DNA of 64,000 bases, from the NCBI GenBank assembly GCA_018389105.1, contig JACATO010002730.1, positions 124,001 to 188,000 of the forward strand, written 5' to 3'. This DNA comes from Nautilus pompilius (lineage: Eukaryota > Mollusca > Cephalopoda > Nautilida > Nautilidae). The translations under genes were made by a program, and so were the position numbers. The stretch's first letter is position 1. Every line of letters begins with the position of its first letter. Under the pieces are notes generated by a model, which worked only from the letters and a program-made list of their open reading frames with translations, ran no database searches and was not told the DNA's origin. Positions 49,518 through 61,330 of the stretch are shown here, piece after piece.

Positions 49518-50493
49518 GTTAACAAGGGAATGATAAGAACAGCCTAATCTATGGGAAAACTGACATTACAGAACGGTTTCGGAAAATGAAGCGGATACGG
49601 ATGGAAGAGAAGATGAAAAGCTCCCCATCCATGATGTCAGGTACGCCTTCTTTGATTGGTGTATCTAATGCACCACATATATTTCAATGTACTTTTAATA
49701 GAACGCAAAAAGCAATGTAAGGTAAAACAAATGTTCAGACAGACATTAGTGACAGTCTAAAAACATAAATGAAAGTAGTTTATAAAATAAATAATTGCTG
49801 ACTGAGAATCTTTGTTCTCTCAAAAAAATCAGTCCATGTGTAGAGGAAACGTTGCACATTATTTTGTGAGTGTTTGAGAATCTTTTATAAAATTCAGCAG
49901 CAATCAACAGAGATGCCGTAAGGTCATCTCAGAATATTTCTGGTATGCCTAGTTAAATTTTTAAATTGGAAAAGAGTCTTTCCTAGAGTTACACATCTGT
50001 CTGTTCATATGGCTATTTAAGAAGCATTTCAAAATAAGTAGTTCTGTAAAATTATAAGACGTATCTGACTTGAAGTTCAAATAATGACAAATGTCAAATG
50101 TAGAATGCGGTTAACGATTGTTTGTCTAAAAAATCCACTCATAGAAACACTTTAGCTGACAAGAAAGCAGCGCATTTTATCATTCTCTTATCAAAAAGCA
50201 TAAATAATCTCTTTTTTAAAACTATTTGCAAGATGAAAATGTCTGACGAGACTAAAATTTGATTACTTAGCTAGAAAATACGTGCAAAACACTGCTGGCC
50301 TGTATGTTGCTCAAACGTCAAAGGTAAAAAAAAAATTACAAGTCAAACATCACTTTAAATAAAAAATCCGTTCAGTTAAGATAAAAGAAACTAGTGGAAG
50401 TCATCGTAATGTAACAGATTTTTAGTTCTGTTAGCAGTAAAATTTTCCAGAAAAACAAATAAAGAGCGTAAACATACATAAAATGTTCGCGTA

Positions 50494-50532
50494 TGCACAC
50501 GCACGCACGCACACGCACGCACGCACACACAC

Positions 50533-50588
<56 letters not shown>
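50494..50588. repeat. (AC)n microsatellite with GCAC variants
   Basis: The left third mixes ACGC and ACAC units and the right part is pure AC. It creates false Cys-Val ORFs on the minus strand. Confidence 0.97.
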
Positions 50589-50590
<2 letters not shown>

Positions 50591-51082
50591 TTCTTACTGC
50601 TGGTTGTGAATTTCACATAAAAGAAATCCGTTGATGTAAATTCTTATATAATTTATCTTTAATGATGTAAAATAAAAAAAAAACATTTTTACGAGCAATT
50701 AGCTGACATTCAATATAAAAGCTAATAACTGTCATGTAATAAATAACACAAAATATGATTTTGGATTTTGTGTCAGTCATTAAAGAGAAAGTAAAGATTA
50801 ACTCTTGTCCGGTAATCATCAACAAACGTTCGATTTTTAATTAAGAATAGATATTAAATTAATGATCCAAAGAACAAATACAAAGACATTACAGCATGAC
50901 ATACTGGGAGCATGGGCGAAGTCAGTAAGATTGCTACGTAAATATTGTTTTATTTAATCTACGATTGTATTATTATAAATAGATTTTTCACTTTACAACA
51001 AGTTGAAATGTTTGATGTTTAGTGGACCTAGTTCTCAAAATGTCACATCTAATAGCAGTGTTAGTTATAGTAGCATGTTGTA

Positions 51083-52710
51083 CATCGGTGTGCAAAAATC
51101 TTGCATAGAAATGACTAGACTTAGAAAATGGGTTCTTATTTTGTAGAAATTAGTGACTATTGTATGCTTTCTGTTTTAATTGAAAGGTATCGATGTCTTT
51201 AAACGATTTATAACACTAAGATCCATTTTTAATTGCACAGTCAAAATTTAAATAATACAATAATTAGCATGAAATCGGCGTGTGCAAAAGTGTTGCATAA
51301 ACTACAAAAAATTATAATATATATTTTGTGCTATAATAGTTTAGGATGGTAGAATATAAATATGAAAAAACTGTCATTTTCCACTATTCTGATTCATTTT
51401 CGTTCAATAAAGTGATGCCGAGAGTCACATATTTGACCCCCAAACAGCGGGCCACAATCGTTCGCTTGAAAGAAGATGGTGAAACTGAGTGGGTTATTGC
51501 GGATCGTATCGGTTGCAAGCAGTTGACGATATCTCGCACCCTGAAACGTTGGAAAGCCGATGGGAGCCTAATTTCGAAACGCAGAGCCGGCAGATCGCGG
51601 AAAACGACGGCTCGACAGGATCGTCTGATCGCCCGTATATCGAACTCGGACCGATTCCGCACTTCCACAGACATCCATACCGCCTTGTCAAGGCACCATG
51701 GGATCCAGTTGGCCTCGTGCACCATCAGACGCAGACGGCGTTTGATCCACATGGGACTGTTCGGGTGATCGGCACAGAAGAAGCCGTTCATAAGTCTGGA
51801 CAATCGTCGAAAACGACTGCAGTGGGATCGCGACCATCTCCACTGGATCGTGGCCCAGTGGCCCCGAGTGTTGTTTTTGGCGAAAGCAAATTCGTGAAGG
51901 TCTACTCGGTGGGTTGGATGTAAGTTCGGTGATCGATATCCGAGAAATACCATCCTAGTTACACTCGACCGACTCTGCAGGCACGGGGATATGCTGTTTT
52001 CAATCGTCCGGTGTCGGGCCGTTGCATCACGTGGAGGGTCGAATGAATGCTCATGACTATGCTAAGATCGTCTCGGACATTGTCGAACCGTATATGTGTG
52101 ACCACATGCCCCTGACGGCCATCTATCAGCAGGACATTGCCCCTATCCACACAGCTAGGTGTGTCAAAGCCTTGATGGCAGAGTTGCGAACCCCCTCCTC
52201 GACTGGCCGGCTCAAAGCACGGATCTCAATCCCATCGAAAACATTTGGCACTCGAATAAACTCAGCGTTATTGCCAAAAAGCCGAAAAATAAAACCGATT
52301 TGAAACGTAAAATCAAGGAAGCCTGGTCAGAGTTCAGTAGTGACAATTGTCAGCGTTTGATAGCAAGCATGCCTCGTCGTTGTGAACAAGTTATCAAGAA
52401 TTTCGGATATTCTATTCATTATTGATAGATCTGATCACTTTCTGCATAATTGGAATTGAATCTGAATTGATTAGATATCTGTCTAGTTTTTTATGCAACA
52501 CTTTTGCACACGTTTATTTGATGCAAATGATTTTCTAAAAATTATAACTTTTCTTACAATAAAACAATATGCTTGATAATATTGGAATGGATGTTCAACA
52601 GTAATATAGAAATTCTCTAATGAACAAGATTTGATAACAACTGCTTTCTATAAAATGCGAGCTAATTTACACAAAAAATTATTTTTATGCTAGACTTTTG
52701 CCCACCGCTG
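51083..52710 (+). mobile_element. Tc1-type element with IR/DR double-repeat ends, 1.63 kb
   Basis: The outer ends are CATCGGTGTGCAAAAATCTT and, reversed, CAGCGGTGGGCAAAAGTCTA, each bordered by TA (51081-51082 and 52711-52712). About 195 bp inside each end an inner repeat recurs: CGTGTGCAAAAGTGTTGCAT at 51279-51298 and its inverted copy at 52490-52512. Long inverted ends with two direct repeats each are the IR/DR layout of Sleeping Beauty-like Tc1 elements. Confidence 0.85.
51414..52425 (+). pseudogene. Tc1 transposase of the IR/DR element, frameshifted
   Basis: ATG 51414 opens the paired DNA-binding domain (TYLTPKQRATIVRLKEDG, then QLTISRTLKRW). The frame breaks after RRLIHMGLFG (51768) and continues shifted as KKPFISLDNRRKRLQW and VAQWPRVLF. 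At the first catalytic block VLFSDESKF the Asp codon has lost one base (near 51880), leaving ESKFVKVYSV in another frame. The second block IYQQDIAPIHTARC (near 52130) and third WPAQSTDLNPIENIW (near 52205) are intact but in different frames. It ends with SMPRRCEQVIKNFGYSIHY before TGA 52423. The family is normally about 340 residues with a D,D34E triad; this copy is inactive. Confidence 0.85.
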
Positions 52711-52712
52711 TA

Positions 52713-55320
52713 TATCAATGCTCGACAACATCGTTAGCGAATGCCAACCGAAACACAGGCTAAAGCTTAATGATTCTGTCAGGAATTATAACTGGCTATG
52801 GCTAATTGGATCACGGTGATGCTTCCACTGAATGATGCTATACGGAGGGGTTGTTAAATTGAATGTAGTACTAGTAAATGTTTAATGAAGGTATCTGAAA
52901 TGAGCACAACATGTTGTGCAGTTGAGGTTAGTCAATCAGAGTAACCACTCTGTAAAGTCTCTGCTGAATAAACTAGTAACACATAAAATCTTGTCTCCTG
53001 TGTTGATTATCTGCTTCGCTATAGATGTGTTACGGCAAACTTTGAAAGATAAACGAAAGTATTTGTTTCACCAAATTCTTGCACCATTATCGGGTAAGGC
53101 AATTAGCGTTTCAATTATTTTAAAAGAACGCTGTGTATCCTCTTTGAGATTATCAAGTATAAAGACATAGCCTTTTGATATATTCAAGAATCATAAAAGT
53201 CCAAGTACACTTATTTAATGACAACCTTAGAGAGAGAAAATTTCATCATTACATGCTATTTCTTCACCTCAACCTATGTGCTAGCGTCGGCACATAAGAC
53301 ACCTATCAGCGAATTCCACAGGTTTCACTTTGCTAAACTAATCGAAGATTAGACGTACACCTACGGCAGAAAGTCCTCACTAAATTTCTTTATTTTAGAT
53401 GTGAAAGTAAACCGGAAAGCCCGAAAGAAATACGGTATTTGAAAGACATTAAATATGGAAAATACAGTAAAAGCTAGGTAACTGCCAAGGATCAATATAA
53501 GAAAATACAATAAAACAAAGAAGACAGATTCCTGTTTGCACATATGCCCTCACTCTACCTGATTTGACAGTTATTGGAAAACTATCCTGGAGTGTCTGTT
53601 TTTCTAAGTACTTTGCAATAAGTCTCCCTTAACATTTATCGTGATATCGTGACATTGCAAACGCCATTATAAAGATTGTTCAAATAAACATGGCGCCAAG
53701 ACAAGATTGAAACATAAAAAAGCGACGAGAAACAAAACCCTTTGAATAAGTAGATAGAGAAACAAAGTACTTGAAATATGAATGCAACCTGACTAGTGGA
53801 TAATTGAGAATTTGAGGTGGTTGATATTTGAAATAGATAATAAGTTCACATAAGATTTTTACGTCAGCTAAATGATTTATAATAAGCAGCTTTAAAAAAT
53901 AGGATTGATTCTACAGGGATTACATCACTTACATATTCTGTTTAAAATGGTTTAATTGGAGATTGATATTCCTGTTTATAAATTTGTCATTTGTGCCTGT
54001 GCATACAGCACTATCTTGAAATTATCCTGTTCTTTCTACTTTACTAAATTTAGTATTTATGTTTATGACATAATACAGTGAACAGTCTACATTTATTACT
54101 TGTATCAATTTAATCAACGATCTATATTATTTCTATGAAACCTTAAACAATCTTTCGTGTAATATAGTCATGAAAAGATAAAGAAAATTGCTAATTTTTT
54201 GTGGATATATGATGTCGTCAAGTTTGAATTTAGCCAAAAAAATTTAAAAAGCGATGGAAAAAATGGTAATCTATTGAGTAAGGAAATACTGAAAACAAAG
54301 AAGGCATGGCTCTTTGTAGAGATTAACTTGACTAAAGCAGAGAGGAATTCCTCGACAAAAGTTTGCATTGAGGCGAAAATTGGCAAGTAGGGAAGGAAGA
54401 GAAAACTGGAAAAACTATCTTGAAAAAAAACTGCTTCTTCCTGCTAAGCGTGGACTTTGTATGAATCAGGCGTTTTTATTTATTGGACATTTACAACTGA
54501 ACATGCTTTTATCGGCTACTTTAGTTCTTCTTTATGAGATCGACTGGATCTTATAAATCCCGAAATGGGAAGGCCTCTGGAATTTTTTAAAAATAATTCA
54601 ATTTGATTCTGATGGAATTACAACGTGGACACAAATCACGCTGCCACAAGCACATGACTTTGAGGTTTTTTATTTTTGTTTTTATTTCCACAAAAGGTAT
54701 GGAACAGATATTTTTAAAATATTAACAAATGCAATAGAATAAAGGACTGTTGATTTTTTGATTATGGAAAACCGCACAGCGGTTAGAAATGGAATATTCT
54801 GTCATAAAAATACTGAAGCACTTTAGAAAAAAACCGAGGGGAAGTTTTCAGTAAAAGTTCGTTTATAATGCAACTAACGAAATGGAAATTATACACTGAT
54901 TATATCTGTCATGTAGAATCCGATACATAATAAAAACCGGAAGTTCATCTCAAAATATTTTAATATAGAGCATCTAATCGGTACACGTGGTATTACACAC
55001 AAATCAACAAAGGGTATGGTTTCTAGGAGCTGCATTATATGCCACGCAGCGCCATCTCAATGATCTTATCATAAGGACCTACTCTTAATGAAATGAAACC
55101 TCGAGTTGGATCATGCTCTAAATTGGTATATGATGTTGCATTTACAGTTTATCTACGTTCAATCTCATCATTTCGCACGATCAGATTACAGAGAAGGCAA
55201 TGGGAACAAAGAAATGGCGTGTTTCTAGAGACAATCTTGACACGCTCTTGCAACATGAGAGCGCACGTTGTGTTCCTGAAAGTGTGAAATTCTTGATGAT
55301 GTTCAAAGAATTACACAGTA
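52713..55320. other. No gene recognised
   Basis: AT-rich, short ORFs, no familiar motif seen on either strand. Confidence 0.4.
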
Positions 55321-55329
55321 AACTATGTC

Positions 55330-56016
55330 AAGACGATAATGATTCATCGAATAGTTTTTTTTTTTTACTATCGTAGCTTGGTTCAGTGTCTACGATTGTT
55401 AATTTATTGGAGTCACAGTTGACGATAATGTTGAGTGAGTATTCTACTGTGTAGATGTCTTTCTGTAAATCAAGAAGCACGTAAACGTAGTTTGATTGTG
55501 ATACCGTTGACAATTCGTAGTCGATCCTATACTGCATGAGCTGCTCGAGACGCCGGAAACAGTCTGTCTCAGCAATGATCGCGTAGAACTTGATGGGTCA
55601 GTTTAGATACGATGAGATGTAATTTTTCTGGTCTTGGGTAATCTTTAGTAGTGAATATTCGCTGCAGTTGTGGCATTAACCTCACTTTGGCGGTCTATTC
55701 ACATTTTATTTTTTGTGCAACAAATCTTATCATGGTAGCTTGAAATTTACCTACTGCTTTTTCCTGTTGTTATCCTGGCAATCTGTATATGGTTGCTCAG
55801 AAACTTGTTTCAAGACATGACTGAGAAGCCTTTTCCTCGCCAGTCTTTATACTGTTCAAGGAACCACCTTATTTTGTGCTGCAGCGTCTGGTTTATGTCA
55901 CACAAACTACATGGATTCAGTTGCATGAATACGTTTCGTGAAGGCTCCAGTGGACCGTGACAATTAATGTTACAGCGGTAAGGGTATTTATTTCGTTGAC
56001 CTTGGAAAGATGTCAC
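55330..56016 (-). pseudogene. Broken coding fragment of unknown identity
   Basis: Three minus-strand stretches read like protein and follow in order. The first, 56016-55810 (68 codons), has paired Cys (CNINCHG, then CSLCDIN) and LQHKIRWFLEQYKDWRG. The second, about 55690-55570, contains MPQLQRIFTTKDYPRPEKL and HLIVSKLTHQVLRDH. The third, about 55585-55330, has FRRLEQLMQYRIDYELSTVS and YVYVLLDLQKDIYTVEYSLN. Frameshifts separate them and a run of A follows the last. Codon composition differs from random AT-rich ORFs here. I do not recognise the family; it may be a retrocopy or a transposon protein. Confidence 0.4.
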
Positions 56017-56769
56017 TTTTTAAACAAATCAAATATATATGACGACAAACGATTTCACTTTAAGATTGGGACGTTTGTAATGTGTTTCAATATAAAAAGG
56101 ATGTCGAGAAGGGTAATTAGTAAAAGAGGGAAGGCATTACGTTTATCTTATTTTGTAATATTACAGTTTCTAGATATTAACAAAAATAATTTTGTTATTA
56201 AAACTACATAATTTAAAAGTTAACTATTACATTTATTTTTAATTCAAATATAAACTTTTGGAAGTAGTTAAATATTTTTAAAATTTAGAATGTTTTTAAT
56301 GATTTTATTGCAAGAAACTTCGTTTTAAATATTAGGCGAAGTTTACTTTTTTTCATTTTAGAATAAGAAAATGTTTCTTCGGTAAATTTTGTTTTTATTA
56401 GCCACTCAATAAAATTCTCAAGAATGGATTGTAATCAAGAAATCAGATGACGCCAAAAGAGATCATGTTAAACATATATCAGATAGTCGTTACTTAGGTA
56501 AGAGATATGCATTTGTTAATTAGATTTTAAGATACAGCTCGCTGATAAAATTAACTGCATATGACATCTTTACACCTAGGATTCTTTTCTTTGAGAATTT
56601 TTGACGATTTAACGAAGTAAATTCACAAAATGGCGAATTTAAAAGCATTATTTATTTAATAACTCATATGAAGAAACATGTACGCGAAAATATAAACTTT
56701 TTTATTAAAAGAATAAATTTCATTTGTTGAATGGTAAAAACAAAAATTTAATTAACTGAAAGATAAAAA

Positions 56770-57015
56770 CAGGACGGAGGATGCGGTAGTCTTGTGGTTG
56801 ACAGCTGGAATGCCATAAATTAATGCCCGAGTTCGGAGCCGTCTCGGTTTGGCGTGGCTTCCTTGCATGATTTCATCTCTCTTCATTACCAGCTGGGTGC
56901 TCTTCTGAATTTTTTCTTTTCTTCCCACATCTGAAAAACGAAGATTCTGATTATGAATTCCTCTGCCAAAGTCGGACGTTCTGCGATGCGCTTTCTATCA
57001 GAAAACCTCGACACT
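56770..57015 (+). repeat. SINE-like repeat family 2, copy 1
   Basis: GCGGTAGTCTTGTGG and GAGTTCGGAGCC (about 56830) can be A and B boxes. Downstream GAAGATTCTGATTATGAATT and GTCGGACGT align with the same segment of the copies at 60985 and 63615. Confidence 0.55.
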
Positions 57016-59335
57016 ACCTCACCAGGCTTGTTTCCCTTTTTGAAAGCAATCTACAGAAAAAAAAGGTAATGACATTTGAACAGTCGACAGCAAAATATCT
57101 AATCAAAATATAATTCTGATTGCGTAGAAAACATGCATCGAATATTAAAAATATCAAAGCATTAAATTCATTTATACATAGACAACACAACTGTATGTCC
57201 ATCTTCTACTGTGAAGACTTCAACATGAAGATTATTTCTTAACTTAAAATTAATGAAGAAACAAACATATTGCTGAGTTAAAATAGCCCGACTTACTGAA
57301 AAAACATCCAAAGATATCGTTGTAAAGTAACTTTAATCTCTTCACCTGTGTTGTACTGTTGACAAACACAGCTTTAGATGTTTGTGATGGGTTTCATTTA
57401 TTTATAATCATGTCTACTTATTGCTGTCTCAGCTGTACGCCATACGACCAGAACCAGTTTCCCCATCCGTATGATAACTGGAGAACCCGGATGCAGCTTA
57501 TAATTGATTCATTTATTTATTTGGAAATAGCTGTTTACTTTTGTTATTTATTTACAAAGTCGTTTGTTTTGCAAATGATAAGGCTGCCTTTTTTTCATAA
57601 CATTGCAATTTCCTCTAACAGAAAAGGGTTAAATGTAAAAATAACTATTTCTTGTGCACCAATATGCTGCAAAATATTGGTTTTGTAGGTGAGACGGCAG
57701 TGCGTTGGTCTTGGTCGGGGTGACAGCCCCTGGATACTAACAGACGCCGAATACAATGTTTCCATGCTTTGTTGCTTGAAAAATCTGTTCATAAAATTAT
57801 ATGAAAGTACGATTTATTAAAACACAATCTAGTTGCAGATCATTGTAAAGATTAGCATAACTTTAAGTCACCCAAATCTTAATTAATCGAAAATCTCACT
57901 TACACGTTGCTGGAATAAATAAGCAAATGACTAAATTCGAAAATATATCAAAGAATGCCAAAATATCTCCATAATTTCTTTACAGCAGTAATTTATATAT
58001 AGAAAAAATCATTCATGATTTATAGAAATCCGTATACATTTTCCCAGTGTTTTCAATGGAAATTTTCAGTGTAGTTTAGCTTCTTTTCGGATTAAACAAA
58101 AAGGCTGGAAGCCATTCTGGCTTCAAAAAAGGCAAAGTCTAATGGGTTTTAAAAAATCAATTTACTCTGAATTATATTTGTTACCAGATTTTCATGATTT
58201 AAGTAAAATCTGTAGGGAGCACGTCGGGCAGATTGAGTAATGCTTCTGTGCCTTTTTGACACAACCTACACATGGTAAAGGATGATCTCGATATCGTCAA
58301 ATATAAAAGAATGTTGGAGAGATCCTTGACCGAAATATTAAGTCTTTTTGTCCATCACGCAGATATCAGAGTGTAAAGGCAGTTTTACGATGACATAAGG
58401 CGTGTACTGAAACACACCTTTCATGTTTTATCTGTGGTGTATCTGCTACTGTCGCAATTAGCTGTCAAACATTTTAAAATAACCAGTATATTTTTATAAA
58501 CGTGTGGCTTTATATACGAAGGCTACAGATCAACCTGTCCAACAGAGCAGCCATTGGTAAAACACTGATGAAAGAAACAATTAAATTAGTGTAGAAGACA
58601 ACTATCAGATCGAACTGACTGAAAACAAAATCCAATGTGCTGCACACGCTAATTTTTCAGTTTTCTTGACTTGTCTAACCTACACACAGCGTATTACGTC
58701 AAAGAAAGCGCCATTTTTGAACATCGGAATTAATGATTTCAGCTCCAGTGAATCAGATCGAATGAATAGGAAGTCTTACAAAAAACAGTGTCGGTTACTT
58801 AGCAAAACGCAAGAAAAAATTTTTAAAAAATTCCTTCTTCCGAAAATGCTACGAAAAAAACATTAAAAATATATTTTTTGTGCATGAAGGAAAAGGCATT
58901 GGTAGGTAGGTGTCAAGAGAGAAATGGTACCAGCGGATGCCAAAACCTCTGCCTTTATAGAAATCGAAGTAGATAGATCGTTTGAATTTTAAAGAAATAT
59001 AATTTCAAACAATCTGATAGATTAGCGAACACGATCAGGGAAATCAATAAAAGAAGACTACTTTTTTGTCACGTAGAACGCGAACATGTACTAATAAACA
59101 ACACCAGCATCAAGTGTCTCAGGAAGAGCGTTTACGTCTTCCTGATCTCTTTGATTTTGTAGATGAAGTATCTACGGTAACGAAAATAATTGTGGAAACA
59201 CACTGGATATGCGTAACTAATGAATAATTACAAAAATAAAGACACGTATAATTCATACACAATGGACTATGCCGAAAATATATAAAAAAAAATCAAGATG
59301 AATACGTTGCACATAATAGGAAAAGATAGTATTAA
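57016..59335. other. No gene recognised
   Basis: AT-rich; ORFs under 110 codons with no familiar motif. Confidence 0.4.
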
Positions 59336-59339
59336 GCCC

Positions 59340-60540
59340 TTCGGCTTATTTAAAACTTTTTCATGTTCCCCTACAGGATTTCAAAGTAAGATTGTGGAAT
59401 GCTGTTCTGAATATCTTGTAGCCCTTTTTACAATACTTCCAAAGTGTATGATTCCGGTTTGATTTTCTTAGTATCCATATAATCACATATACTCTCAATA
59501 ATGCTTGTATCAAAACTTTGTGCAGAGCAAATGTTCCATCAATCGCTATACGTTCCAAAATAATTTTTTATTACATTGTCTCTATGCTTGGGATCGTTAT
59601 CATTTTGGAAGATGAATCACCATCCAATGAGATGCTTCCTGACCGAATGGCATGATAGATAAGAACTTTCCAATATCTGTCGGTACTCAGTATATTTTCG
59701 ATTTTATGAAAATCTCCGACACCCTTGGCTGGTGTACGGCCCCATATTTGCATTGATCCACCGCCATGCTTCAATGTATCTGTTGTAACTCTCTGGTCCG
59801 TCTTCAAGCAAATTTCCATTAATTATTGACAAACAGTTCAAACTTGATCAATCTGTAAAAAGCAGCTTCTTTTAGGATTGGTCAGACCATTGTTTCATTT
59901 CTGCTGTTCATTTCAGTCTTGCCTTTTAGTTGCCTCTCCTTAACGAAAGGTTTTTCAGGCAGCTACACATCTATTGAGATCACTTCGCACTAATGCGTAT
60001 CTTACTATTATTGCAAAAAACGTTAACACTCGTACTTGCCGCTAGGTCTTTTGCCAGGTATCCACTGGTGTGTTGTCTATCACGTAAAGAACATACCCTG
60101 TTACATTTGACATCACTTTTCTTCCTCACCTCTTCCTATTGTCACAGTACCAGTTTCGCGTATTTTTCTTCAGTGCTTTCCAAACAGATCCTGGAGCAGC
60201 CTTCACTGGCTAAGCCTTTAATTTCTCTACGCTTGTCATGATATTTACCTTTTAACAGCTATAATATTCACTACACATTCTTCACTACCCATACCTTGAC
60301 AGTCGTTTTGAGAGTGAGACATCTTTTATTTGATTACATTACAACAGTCCCAATGTATTGCGTCAACGTATAAATGCTGTATGAAGCATTTCATTTTTAC
60401 ACATGAGATGCGATTCTATCTCGTGTTATTCACATTTATAGTTAGTTTTCTCTTTGTTCCCATAATTATTTTCAATAATGTATGTATCTTTTTGAGAAGT
60501 GATTCGTTGAAATATCATTACCTAAATATGGGTATATATT
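59340..60540 (-). pseudogene. Tc1 transposase relic, decayed subfamily, copy 3
   Basis: Minus-strand order: a leader at 60440-60350 matching that of the copy at 42960; VRYALVRSDLNRCVAA near 59995 (compare VRYALIEIGLNGCVAA in copy 1); PFVKERQLK near 59950; TDTLKHGGGSMQIWGRTPAK and GVGDFHKIENILSTDRYW at 59800-59660; HAIRSG; a degenerate FxxDNDPK block near 59590; and the tail ILRKSNRNHTLWKY with FRTAFHNLTL near 59470-59380. Stops and frameshifts are frequent. Confidence 0.7.
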
Positions 60541-60984
60541 TTGCAGAAATTTCTCATTAATGTTAAACTGATAAAAATTAAAGGTATTGATATCGATGAG
60601 AATTTAATACTTTGGCTTTGTGATTAATTATTAAACATAAAACTGAGGGATATTTTAGACGGTGTTACATCTCTCATAATGGAAATTACAAATGTCACAC
60701 TAACAAGAATATTTTTGGAAACATTTTATTTGATGTTTTCAGAAATGACGTACATTCATTTTGTATTATTAGTGAATAATTTTTTTGGAAAAATATCATT
60801 TCTTAAATTTGTGAAGTCATACGGAAGAAAGAATTTTTAAAAGGACATCAATTCCAGAAAAAAAATATTAAAAATAGTAAGCAAAAAGAGGGCCCTAAGT
60901 GGCAGATTACCTTTAATATTTAAAAATTTTAACCTCATTTACAGATTACTATATCAACTCATATAATTCTTAGAAACTAATTTT

Positions 60985-61330
60985 ACGGATGGTGCTGTGG
61001 TCCAGTGGTAGTCTGCTAATATTGAGGGCACGAGTTAAAATCTCTGTCGAGATCGGCTTGTTTTGGCTTATCACCCTTCACCAGCCGGCCGCCTGGGTTC
61101 CCCCATAATCTCTCGTGTGCTTCTTCATCTACAAAAATGAAGAATTCTAATAGGAACTTTATTAGGTCGGCCAGAATCGCAGAGAACGTCCGCGCTTTCG
61201 TGCTGACTATGGTTTCCGGTGTCCCCTTTCTTCCTTGTCCAGCTAATATTCTGGATAGGAACACGACAATAACAAATAGTGTCATCAGGAACGAACGACA
61301 TCTCCGACAAAATCATCTACCATGTTTATT
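60985..61330 (+). repeat. SINE-like repeat family 2, copy 2
   Basis: TGGTCCAGTGG at about 61000 is an excellent tRNA A box, and GAGTTAAAATC about 30 bases later is a decayed B box. The body has CCAGCCGGCCGCCTGGGTT and AATGAAGAATTCTAATAGGA, shared with the other copies. Confidence 0.65.

Noticed and set aside
50372-50616. Cys-Val-rich ORFs on the minus strand
   Set aside because: Translations of the AC microsatellite.
57359-57688. 109-codon plus-strand ORF with hydrophobic segments
   Set aside because: No family resemblance, AT-driven composition and no splice or promoter support.
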